DNA of 64,000 bases from positions 34,333,001 to 34,397,000 of the forward strand of contig CM068587.1 in NCBI GenBank assembly GCA_035048485.1, in the 5' to 3' direction. Position numbers and translations under genes: made by a program. The notes under the pieces were generated by a model. It saw nothing but the letters and a program-made list of their open reading frames with translations. It had not been told where the DNA came from and ran no database searches. Source of the stretch: Pteria penguin. Taxonomy: Eukaryota > Mollusca > Bivalvia > Pterioida > Pteriidae. This document shows positions 1 to 29,100 of the stretch, in pieces; within the stretch, counting starts at the first letter, position 1; every line of letters starts with the position of its first letter.

Positions 1-1301
1 ACTTCTGAGTGATCTTATCCGTTTTCTAAACAAGCTATATTTTATCCATACCTTTTTAGTTTTCGCCACGTTCGTTGCACCTAAAGTGTGTTGAAAAAGA
101 AAATGAAAATGGAAGATATTCGGCGCATTTTACCCACTCAGTGCCGAATAAGTAGCGAGCTAGACCTATTAGCAGAAAACCACGATTTCGAATCGCTCTG
201 TGTCCATATTCATGCGACAATAAAGTACCAGTTGCAGTTATGATAACAACACAGTTTTGTGCTTGTAACAAATGGAACCCAGCATATGTGTCATCCTCGT
301 GCTGCTCCTTAGCCTTGAATGCAAATTTTAAATAAGTAACCGATTACAAGTTTGTAAGTTTGAGCAACACTGGGGTTTTAAATAAATTATTACCATCGGA
401 TGCAGTACTTAATATTTATATCGAAAAGGACGCCATATGCGTCAATGGTCTGATGTACAAAAATATTGCATACGCATATTCAAATATATGACGTGACAAT
501 AAACTGTCACTACGAAATATTTTAATATACAACGTGACTTGATGCGGTATTCGTCTTTTTAAATCTTAAAAAAAAACGGTTGCTTTATAAAATTAAGATT
601 AAAGAAAAATAATGTAATAAGACAAGACAGAAAGATATCAGTATCAATAAATAGTAGTATTGTCTCGCAGCGATAGAGTTTCCCATTAACAAAATATAAC
701 ACGACGAGTCTAAGTTTTGTAATAGTAGGGGTGTCAGGTTGAACTAGACACACATTTTTATATCAGGAATCAATATTTTGCAAACAAGTACCCTTATAAG
801 TAAAATAACTGCTGTGGAAGTGATGGACCCAAGCACAAAATAAGTGTGCATTTAGAAACAAAGCATAAAGTTGACAGAAACAGCTGGTACTATGTCAATA
901 TAAATTTTATGTAGACACTTACCTTAATACCGTACATAAGATTATGTAAATGAATCGAGTCCATATGGTACACTTAACACTGAAATCATGCGGAGTAAAT
1001 CCAAACATTTTCCCGTTGATTTAACACAATCGTTAGCTAAAGCAATATTTGATTTTTTGCAGAGTCTGCACAATTTGAGTTCGATTTCGTTTTAAGTACT
1101 CAAAGATTAATTTTACTTCATATAGTATTCAAATCCTGAGATACATGTAGTTTGAATTTATTGATTAATATTATGTGCAACATTGTTGTTTATCTCTATG
1201 TCCTATTAAATAACGATAGAAAATAAATAACAAAAATAAAATAAAGTAAAATAGATAGATATAAACAAAAACCGGTGACCTTGACATTCACATGATTTAT
1301 C
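1..1301. other. Intergenic, no recognisable gene
   Basis: AT-rich sequence with scattered stops in all frames. The two short open frames here (56-271 and 559-753, minus strand) have no recognisable motif and no convincing splice context. I see nothing that supports a gene. Confidence 0.5.
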
Positions 1302-1550
1302 TTGATTGATTGAGTAACTGGTTATTGTTTTACGTCACTCCGCGATTATTTCACGTATACGGTGACGGCACGTGCTTGATACATCGCATAGAATTTATAT
1401 CTACACAGCTGAAGCAGTAAGGGTCTTCTACGTGCCACGCCACAGTTTTACTGTCATCCGAAAGAGAGGATACCGGTGCACCCATGACAGGATTTGAATC
1501 AGGACCTCCCGGTCACGAGCCGAGAACCTCATCCACTGGGCTACACCGGC
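1302..1550 (-). repeat. tRNA-derived SINE, family 1
   Basis: Read on the minus strand, the right end looks like a tRNA head: an A-box-like stretch (TAGCCCAGTGGAT) followed by a B-box-like stretch (GGTCCTGATTCAAATCC). The body, read on the plus strand, has TTGATTGATTG, TTTTACGTCACTCCGCGATT and TATACGGTGACGG, and recurs near 14975, 39825, 43510, 54380, 54730 and (opposite strand) 9530. From memory the body resembles the conserved central domain of metazoan SINEs called Nin-DC; this is unverified. Confidence 0.75.
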
Positions 1551-3455
1551 TTTGAATGTTCACTTCGTATTTGGGGATATATTATTGCCCTAATTTCTTT
1601 ATCATTGAAATATACAATATATTGTATCCGTGTCAACTTTGTGGTTTTCACAAACTGTAAAATGGCTTGTCTTTCTTGATCGCAATAGGTAGGAAAAAGT
1701 GAAGGGATTTTTCAATAAAGTAAGAAAAAGTACATTTTTATCTTTAGAAATCTGATTTCCCTTTAAACCCGTCGTGTGATATCCACGGGAGAAGGAAGAG
1801 CCGTGGGTATCACGCGATGCTTAAGACCACACGATGTATAAGAAGCGCTTCCGCAAAATAAGAATTTGTATTGAAAAACTTATTTAAAATAAGTCTATTG
1901 ATCTATCTGTTTATTTCATCAAGCTTATTCCGGTAAAAAGCTGTACGTAAAAGATCCCTCAAATTTTCGGATGGAACGGTTAAATAGACCAAAATCTAAT
2001 GTCATTACATCGCACAGACAACATCACCAGTGAAACAAGAAGAAGAAACCAATTGATAAATCACTGCATGAGGACGAATATAATAAACCTAGAATTAAAC
2101 CTAACCCGAGTTAAAGGGGAGAAGGCAATTAGTTTTCTAAAAATAAATGTGTAAAACTATTTCGTGATCGCAAGTTTTACCTCTCATAATGCCCTTTCTG
2201 CTTATTTTCATAGTCGTCTATTTTCATTTTCTTCTAAGTAGTAGCGCTATGTCCTTATAGTAAGGCGAACGCAAAATATGATGAAAACAGCTCGCAAAAT
2301 ACATGACACCATGAGCTCAGAAAAAAGAACCTCATCAGTTGCGTAATTTTCGCATATTTAAGACAGGGTCTGTAGACCGTGTAGGATTTCAGCAGGATTG
2401 AGTCTACTGACCTCGATTCAATTCATATCTTGAAAGAGTAAATGAACTCAACAGAAATTACCTTTTGACCCCGGAAGTGATGTCACATTTACCCAGAATC
2501 AATCACAGATCAGGTCGTAATGAATGTGTGAGAGTAAGTTACTATCTGATTATAAGAATTCAAAAATAAACAAAGATAGCTACACTCTACTTGGAAAACT
2601 CGAATTAAGTAATAAGCTAAAACAATGTCATATAAACGAAGCACGTTTCAATATACTTTTGAGACATACACTGAAACCTGAGACGCTGTCAACACTCCGC
2701 ATTCGATGGTACCCTCAGGCATCACGTGAACACATTTTAATCACGTTGAACCGAGATCATTCGAGATATGGGACCGTCGACCCATGGTTATGGGCAGAAT
2801 ACTCCAGATGCGAAGGAAGTCGTTCCTTTTCAACATGTGATTTCGTCATAGCAAGTCTGGATAACATGTGCAGGTTAACATGCACTCTTTATTTAATTTC
2901 TGACAGCGGTAAGAAAACTATAGATCTATATAAATATATGTATTTAATTTTTCTTACGGAAAATTTGTTTTAAATGCGTAATTTAAATTACTGAAACGAT
3001 TCAAATAATTTCGAAAGTATAAATTTTTCCAGGTATACTGCTCTGTCTAATTTTTTTTATCTCAACTTTTAATAAATTCTTGCAATATGATTGTTCTGTG
3101 CAAAGTTTTCTGAAGATAAGCATATCTAAAACTTCTCTTCTTTGTTTTAATGTCTTCTAGTTATTTTCTTTATATGATGAAGACAACGTGACAATTTTTT
3201 CTGCTACTTTTTAAATGTTTTCTGTATATATAAAAACACCTTTTTAAAAAAAAATGCGAAAGTTGTCCAAAGATAAAAAATACTGTTAAAATTTCGAAAG
3301 CTCCAGCCTGTGATCCGCTATTTTTATAAACAAAGTCTCTCTGGGAGTCATACAGTATATCCGATATCAAACATTAGAGAAAAAGAAAATGTTTTAGTTT
3401 TTAAATACTTAAAATGCAGAATCCCTGATAACATCCTGAAAAGGTCAACAGAAGA
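1551..3455. other. Intergenic stretch with one weak open frame
   Basis: Nothing firm. An open frame at 2524-2973 (plus, 149 codons) is longer than its surroundings and is followed by a GGTAAGA-like donor, but I recognise no domain and see no matching partner exon. It could be chance or a repeat fragment. Confidence 0.35.
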
Positions 3456-20882
<17,427 letters not shown>

Positions 20883-21084
20883 AAAAAAAAAAAACAGTTT
20901 TCATTTCTATAGTTGTTGGTTTGGTTTTTGATGTGGTTTGTGGTTTTCAATAACTTCTCGGTCATAATGTTATAGAAACAGGTGGTTACCAATCTTAAGA
21001 TAGAGAGGTATACTCCAGCATTAAACTTAGATCGCCTCAGTGTAACTCTGCTACTTATATTCAGGAATGGGGAAATGCTGACGA

Positions 21085-21260
21085 ATTCATGTAAGCTGAT
21101 TGGTATTTTACATCGCTTACAACAATTTTTCAGTTAAATTGCGACATGGAAGCAGGAGGTAACCAACCTCTTAAACATAGTGGCGCAACCCAGGAATCAT
21201 ACCGGGATTGTCAGCGCCGCAAGCCAAGTACTTAACCACTGCACCAAGCCTGCCTCTGTG
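21085..21260 (-). repeat. tRNA-derived SINE, family 2
   Basis: Body CAACAATTTTTCAGTTAAAT and GCGACATGGAAGCAGG, then on the minus strand a tRNA-like head (CTTGGTGCAGTGGTTAAGTA ... GTATGATTCCTGGGTTGCGC). Other copies lie at 53500, 55107 and, inverted and partial, 59805. Confidence 0.75.
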
Positions 21261-21402
21261 ACGTTAACAAAAAAATCTAGTATTATATAATACCTTCATT
21301 TCATACCATGCAAGGATATCGAGGATGAAGAATTTTCTGAGTGTTTTCATTCATTTAATTCAATTATATATCGGCACAAAAAAAAAAAAAAATACAGAAC
21401 AA

Positions 21403-21437
<35 letters not shown>

Positions 21438-24343
21438 AAAAGAAAAAATAAGGAAAGAAAACACAACATTCTATACAGAAGAATGAGGAAGACAAAAGTT
21501 TATAAGACATCAACTTGGCGATACAGACTCCAACTTTTTTAACTTTCCAAAAACTTCATGAAATTCATCATTCAAAGAATATAGATTATCACTGTTTTGA
21601 AATACATTAATTGATTCTATAACCTTCAATAAACTTGAATCTATAAAATTTCACTGCACAAAAAATTAAGGGGAAAAAAAATCTTAAATCCATGCATTAA
21701 ACATATTCAGGAGATAATAATAATTAAAATCAGTTAAAGAATTGTATAAAATTTCATTTGTGTTATCTATATTTACATTGAAACAAGCTTAAAAACAAAG
21801 AAAAGGATACAGAAATGAAAGTTATACAAAGCAAAATCTATTCATAAATAAATATACAGTAAAGATTTTGGATAGTAGGAAATCATTTCACTACAAACGT
21901 ATTACTATGAAGACCACATCACTTTCATTCCTGTCTGAATCATGTTCACAAAATGTCAAGTATCACAGAGGATAGTGATATTATTGCAAAATTTGTAAAT
22001 ATCAATTATAAATTTTTTCGTAGTTAGAAAAGCTGAATCTAAATTTCAACTAAAACTGTACCGTAAAACTGATTACATTTTTGAAGTGTGTTTTGTGAAC
22101 AAGTTCCTCAGCTTACAATTGTTTTTTTTTTCTTTTTTTTTTTACTTTGAATACAGACATTACAAATACATCTATAGAAGCAACTTCTTGTTGACTCATT
22201 TTAACTTGGTTTACATGAAAACCGAAAGAAAAACATCGATTTAAAAACAGTGCTTGCGCCTACTGCATCAATTATGTATGTACAAATTCTTCAATTATGG
22301 TCAATCCGTTTGTATTTTTGTACAAATACAATAATGAAATATATAATATATAATTCATTTCAATAAATAAATAAGAATAAAAACTTTTCATCTTGGCATA
22401 CACAAATGTACAAAAGATTATACTACCCACTTCCAATTCAGTACAAAAAACAACACATGGATATTTGATACATCAATTCATCATAACACATTTAAATATA
22501 TTTCCCTCTTTTTCTTGAACACTATGGGTGTATTCAGAGGATATGAGTTGACAGATGTACAAATAAAAAATTCTACCACACACACACACACACACACACA
22601 CAAGATACATCTTGATACATATGTTAAACATGAAATATATATACACGTATATATATTTTTCTTTGGAAAGAAAATACAATAACATTCAAGAGTAGTATGT
22701 CGCCCCTAATATTATCCTTCAGAAAACAGCACCAATGTACTGAACTCCAAATCACAAATGGCCAAAGGTCTCGGTCAATTTTATCCGTTTTAATGACATA
22801 ATCCCATTAACTTGATCAATTTGGGATAAATGTGACATGTAAATAAACAAAATAAAATTTCAGAGGTTAAGGATGTATAAAACATAATTTGCCACTGTAT
22901 AACAATAAGTAGAAATTTAAAGGAAAATCAGTAAAACTGAAAGATGCTCCCTGCACTGCATCAAACCCATAGATGACTTCATTTGAAATAAATTTCAATT
23001 AAGTTAAAACTTCATTCAAATCAGATTAAATTAAATTCAAATTAAATTACATTTAATTTAGATTAATTGAAATTCAAATTGAGATTAAATCTAATATATA
23101 TTAAATTGAAACTGCTCGTTTCTTAAATAAGAAATAGGTGAGGAAAGGAAAGGTCACAATTGAAAAACTGTTCACAGATTTAATCAAATTCTGATGAAAG
23201 ATCTTGGAAATTGTTTGACAAATGGACATTTGTGTGAATTAAGATCATATTCCTTACTGAAATTTCACTACAATATTAATTCTTTTTTGGTGTTTTAAGT
23301 TCTATTTTCTAAGTTAGTAACCTTGACCTTTGTCCAACAGTGACAATTGTGTTTAGTATGATCAAATTCTGATAAATAGTTTAGGAGATATGTATATTTC
23401 GGACAGAGGGATGGATAGACACACTGAAAAAAGCTGGTGGAGGAGTTTTTATAATCATAATTATGTAATTTAATCTCAATTTCATTATCATCTCTGGCTT
23501 ACTTCTAAGTGTTTGTGACTAGTACTTTTTCCTGAGTAAACTTTATGTATGTAAAATAAATACACATTACATTCTGTTTCAGAATTCAAACATTGTCAAG
23601 ATTTAATAAGGTCATATTTTTCATGCAGATTTTAAATCATAGTCTTCTTAAAATGTGAAAGTGAAAATTATTCTTCTATAGTAATAATACAAATCTAGTT
23701 TACAACAATGGGTGGGGGAGGGGCTGCTTATACAAGCTGGATGAGAACCCATCTTAAAGCTTCAAAATGAGTTTCTGAAACATGTATGTCCCAAACTAAA
23801 TTGTATATACAGCCTAATATATGGTCTAATTATGTCATGTATACAATATATATACATACTCTGTCACACACACAAATTTCGTACAAGTTTTCAAATATTT
23901 TGAAGCATTCATTACCACTTCAGATTTAAAAGAAATACAGAAGAAGATACATTTCGGCACATAAAATTTATGTTTTAGAGGTAAAATGTTCATAACGAAT
24001 CATGTGGAGTACACAACACTACTTATAATAACATTTTTCAAACCAGATTACTTATCACAATTTAAGATACAATAATCCAAAAAGCTCAGAGTATTAACCA
24101 ATTACCAATGCTGGAAACCCAAAGAACTATATTCTGGTAGGGTGAATTTTTTTGTATACATATCTAACTGAATGTAGTACCCTGTCGATTATTACAATAT
24201 CAGTCTTTTTTAAAGTTGTTCTTTCCTACAAAAGTCTCTGTTCTGTGTCCTCTATGATCTGATTTTTTTCTGCCTTGTTTTAAGAACAAAAGAATTTTGC
24301 TGATCCCTTTAAAATAGTGCAGAAAAAATAAGTAAATTGAGTA
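21261..24343. other. Gene-free stretch between the convergent genes
   Basis: AT-rich, poly-A tracts at 21369-21440, (CA)n at 22578-22602, and an AT-rich patch with repeated ATTAAATT near 23010-23110. It could include a long 3' UTR of the minus-strand RCOR gene, but I see no strong end signal. No coding frame. Confidence 0.45.
22578..22602. repeat. (CA)n microsatellite
   Basis: About 12 CA units. Confidence 0.9.
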
Positions 24344-24560
24344 TTGCTGAAGCAATACATATCCCCCAACAATTTCCATAAACTTGTTGAGCCCAAGGGC
24401 CATAACTTTTCCAAAAATAGGTCAATCATGACCAAACTCAAACTTGAAACAATGACACAAAGCTACATACCAAATTTCATGTCAGTAACTTCAATGGTTG
24501 CAAAAAAAGTCCAGAAAACCAAAGTGTTTCGGACAGACAAAGTGGAAACCTGTAACCCAT
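24344..24560. repeat. Fragment of a family B-like repeat
   Basis: GCCCAAGGGCCATAACTTTT, GGTCAATCATGACCAAACTC and AAAAAAGTCCAGAAAACC match the internal repeat units of family B. Both hairpin ends are missing. Confidence 0.6.
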
Positions 24561-24723
24561 CCAGTTTTATTGGTGAGGAACTAACTAAAAACACCTTAAT
24601 ACATGTACTAATAAAATTCCTACATGAAAAAATTTGTATACCTATTAATTTCAACTCTGCATATAAATTTACTGCGTCTGAATGAAAACTGATACAGTGG
24701 ATTCCGACTCGATTCATTCATTC

Positions 24724-24729
24724 TTTATT
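24724..24729 (-). promoter_or_regulatory. Candidate polyadenylation signal for RCOR
   Basis: AATAAA on the minus strand about 1.36 kb downstream of the RCOR stop. It is only a hexamer; no downstream GU-rich element was evaluated. Confidence 0.15.
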
Positions 24730-26084
24730 ATATCTTCACCAACATGGGCGATATCCGCGTACAGTTCGCGAAATTTATGTGGACACGCACGTTCATTCTA
24801 ACGTGAAAAAAACTGAAGCGGTCGTTTGGGACGAGGGTTTAGCTACTAGTCCGGCCGCAATAGTTAAGAAATTTGAAGTCTATGCGAGTTTGATCTTAAA
24901 TGAAGTGAATGAGAGAAAAGCGTTGATATCACACGATGAATAAAGGCTGGTCGTTCCGTGTCGCTTTTGATGATAATATACGTAACGCGATCTCATTGTG
25001 ATAGAAATACGGCAAAGCAAATTCAATTGACAACATCAACAATGAAATGACAGGTTAATTGAAGAGGTACACAAAAGACGAATCAATAAACATCAAAACA
25101 AAATCATATACATGTGCTAAGCAATATCGATTGCGTCTCGCGGTCTTGGTGTTTCATTACGAAATTGACATTATTTTTTTTACCCCCCCCCCCCCCCCCC
25201 CCCTTGCGTATTAGACACCGAATTCGACGGTTCTTCATGATTTTAGAGGTCATTTTTTAGGTCCGTATTATACTCGTGTGCGTATTATATTCGAGTATTT
25301 ACGGCACATATACTCTCAATTTCGGTCATCAACATATTTCATTAGTTACGAATGAAGCCACAGCGATCACTAATTAAACCTGTACAGGTACTTCAATGAG
25401 ATGTTAATTGTTGTGTACACAAACAATCAATTATTATTCCTTAGTCGTCATCGTATTGCGGTAGGTGTTGTTATATGCCTATGTTGTCACAGCTGGGTGG
25501 TTTCACAACAATATCCGGCTTTAAAATAGGCTAAATTCGGAGTGAAATATTTTATCAACGGTAAATTTGCTATCAGATAAACCGAAACTTGGACTTTTCA
25601 CTATCAGATAAAAAAACCAAATTATTACAGAAATACATAGAAACGGTTTGGTGTTTTAATATCATATCAGATAAAACGAAATATCAGATAATACGATATC
25701 AGATAAAATGGAGTCCACTGTAGATGATTATTATAATTTTGTGGTTCAATAAAGAATTAATTATTTTGTCTATATACAAGTTGCGAGACAGAAAGATTTA
25801 AAACGGAGCATATGTAATGGTGGTCTGTCATTGCTCTGATCTCACCACATACTGCACAAGGTAAGTTATGCTTCAAATGGATGTATGCAATTCTGAGACA
25901 AGATTTACGTCTGATAAGTGGCACGAAAGATTCAGAAAGATGAATAAGAATATACATGTAAATAAAATCTGATAATGGTGTAATATATAACCGGTCTTGG
26001 TAGAGAAGATTTGGCTTCGTTCTACACAGTGTCGTTCATGATAATGTTTTCAAGTTCTTTATAACCTGGTTTTCTTTATATCGA
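24730..26084. other. Gene-free stretch downstream of RCOR
   Basis: Contains a poly-C tract (25182-25203) and several short copies of ATCAGATAAAACGAAATATC between 25570 and 25710. It may be partly RCOR 3' UTR. No gene seen. Confidence 0.4.
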
Positions 26085-26184
26085 CTATGTGGTAACAAAT
26101 TTGTTGTTAGCAGGGGATGAGCTGTTGTTTGGACGAATCAAAGGTGGAGGTTGCTGCAAGATAGTCCTCTGCTGTGGCAATAGC
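26085..26184 (-). CDS. RCOR: RCOR exon 14: Pro-rich C-terminus
   Basis: Acceptor CTTTCAG at 26185-26187. In the phase set by exon 13 it reads [20 protein letters not shown], then a Ser/Asn-rich end and TAG at 26087-26085. The alternative frame of the same exon (ending QLIPC) does not fit the phase. Confidence 0.75.
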
Positions 26185-29100
26185 CTGAAAGTCAACGAAG
26201 AAGTCGGTAATACATAGTATTATTACATGTTTTGAAAATTTTATCAATAGTTTATATAGAAAGTTTCCGGGCTGAAATAGAGCCATAAATGCCCACAAAC
26301 TTCATATCAGCCCAGGGACTATTTCCAGTTACGTGACGTCATACTTATATTTGACGCCATACCATACACAAACAAGCATGGCGGACAGTACTATAAATGA
26401 AAATACTTTGATTTATAGAATTAAATATATATGGACGATTAAATATGTAATAAGAAGGTTACTGACTGAATACCATGAAATATGACCGCCCGAGGTCTTT
26501 GAGGGGTAAAGCGGCCCTAGCTTGTGTGGGCCGCATCCGCTCAAAGACCGAGGGCGGTCATATTTTGTAGTATTCAGTCAATAACCTATAATTAAAATTG
26601 GGAAATAAGATTCTTCTAAATGTCTGACACCTTTAGACTTGATGCATCCAATGAAATTATCTATCTGCAACTATGCTTGAAACATGTCTTTACAATGGTT
26701 AAAGATGTCTTTAAATTAAACCATCTTGGCACCTGGCTTCAAAACAATACAACCTGATATCAAAACAATTAACCTCTCATGAATCATGAAAGAAAACCCG
26801 AACTTTCATAGCTTTTGGTATCTTCTGCCAAGTTGTGGATATGCAATTTTGACTGGTATTTTGAGTAACAAACTTGTGTACATAAAGCAAATATATTTTT
26901 TATGTAATAATGTATACTCAACTTACAACATTAATTCTGATCACGTTATAAAAATTGTATTAACAAAGTATATATCAACCCCCCCCCCTCCAAAAAAAAA
27001 ACCCCAAAAAAACCCACATTAACTACAATTTGATCAAAATCTCAAAATCATAACAGTCCAATATATCACTGTAGACCAGATTACCAATATATATGGAAAA
27101 CATACTTGGCAGGAACGTAAATATATGAAATATATGCAAGAGACAGGGTTCAGGAATGTTAGTAATGAAGATTCCAAACTTTTGAATTGATTCACAAACT
27201 TTCAGCAACAGGGATACATTTAATATTTGAATGCATAATCTTGTAAGTATTGAAGATTTTGTTAACTGTATTATACATTCTATAACAAATTAAAAAAGCC
27301 ACAATCTAAGAAAGTTTAGTGATATATTTATATCATTGAAACATGATATGACATCTAATTTTACTGTTAATGTATACACAAATGCCACAAAAAACTAGTG
27401 AAAAACTAAGTCATAAAAAAAGCGAAAAGAGAGATGAATTTGAATGACAAGTCACACTGCAAACAAAATAAAAAGAGGTCAGAAGGTTTAAATAAGACTC
27501 TAAATGCAAAACACAGGAAAAGGTTTTAGAAATACTTGGCTGTTACGGCTTTTCATTCAAAACCAGAAAGAAATGGTGAATAAACTAAAATGTGTAGCAC
27601 ATGTAAACTCAAAAAGTTTCTTTCCAAAAAGTGCGAGTGTACCTCGAGTGCTGAGAGACTTGTGGAACTTTGAGCCCAGTAGTCTGAGGTTGTTTGAGGA
27701 GAGGAGGAGGGGCTACTGAAGAGGAAGAGGAGGAGCCTGAGGAGGAAGAGGGCGGAGCCTCAGATGATGGGGGTGTGTCTTTAGGCCCTGCTTCATCCTC
27801 TTTGGTATCTATCTCCATCTGACAATGATTTTGAAATCTCATAATTTATCATACGAAATGAGGGAATATTTTTATCACTTTCCATCTAGAATTTAGTATA
27901 CAAATTCAATGCATTTACATCCAGTGTATTAAAGTACACTATCCTGATTGACCTAACTTTTAATTTTCCAAGATTTGTTCTTAAACTTGCACAATACTTA
28001 AAAGATGAATTATCTCAGCATTACTGATGTTGTAATAGTTTCTTATCATATGAACACAACCGATTTTTCCTGCTAGAAATAAGATGAAATGCAAACTCAA
28101 CAAAGTTTACGATTAATTTCTATGCTGAACAGATTTCCAATGATTTATTATGCTGTCAAATTAAGACACATCCACTGTCAATCTTGGAACATCCAGCTTT
28201 GATAAATGTTCACCAGAAAAATTTTTCTAAGTTGTAAGCAAAAATTGCAAGCATCTTCTGACAGTGTACTAACTAAAACTAAGAAATGATCCATAAATCA
28301 ATATACAGTGGAGTCTGGTCGATAAAATCAATAAATGACTTTGAAATATATATATATGTTAGTGCTGAAGCATAGCAGATTTTACTTCAAACTCACCAAT
28401 ACTTTCTAGCAGGATATATAAAACTAGTAATAGTACTTCTGCTAGAGAATGGTTACTTATCTGAAATGTTCCTAGCTATTTGATGAAATTTAGAGAAATC
28501 TACAGCACTAAGTATTTCAAACAATAAGAACTCCCTCAGCTCATTTCAACACCTTTGTCGTAAGAACACACACCTTCTTTAGAATTTTTTGACTAACAAG
28601 TAATTAAATATCTCACATTAAACTCTACGCATCAAGAAAACTTTGGTTACTTTGAGATTTAAATCGTACAGTTAAGTTCATTGCTTACCTTTTCGTCATC
28701 TTTTATTACAATATCTGGTTTGCTGGACTCAATCCCATGTTCTGCTTCATACTCCGCTAATACTTCATCTAAATTGTATCGTCGACGGAAATTAACGAAG
28801 AAACTTCGTACATGGAACTCTGTTTTATTTCCAATGACATCAGCTATAGCTTGAAAATCTTTTCCATATTTCCTGACACCTGTCGATGAAACACATCATA
28901 AGATATTTGCCCTTTTTTACAGCCAGACATTATGTTGTTTAATGGCAAATTTTCATTCATAACATATTTTTCTTTACACCTAAATACCTTTTCTGTAAGC
29001 AAAGCTACATGCATTACATTTATCTCCTATGAAAGATTTTTGCATAAGAACAGTACATTTTAAGTTTTTGTTTGCCCTGCTTACAAACACTCCTCAAAAT

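Noticed and set aside
2524..2973. 149-codon plus-strand open frame as a gene
   Set aside because: No motif, no partner exon and ordinary base composition. Listed only as a weak possibility in the intergenic entry.
26107..26298. 63-codon minus-strand open frame ending QLIPC
   Set aside because: It overlaps RCOR exon 14 in another frame; the phase from exon 13 selects the [10 protein letters not shown] frame.
27609..27818. RCOR ending at 27609 without a further exon
   Set aside because: The CGAG|GTACAC donor joins, in the right phase, the exon at 26184-26085, whose frame gives a Pro-rich tail that suits CoREST. The short ending remains possible as an isoform.
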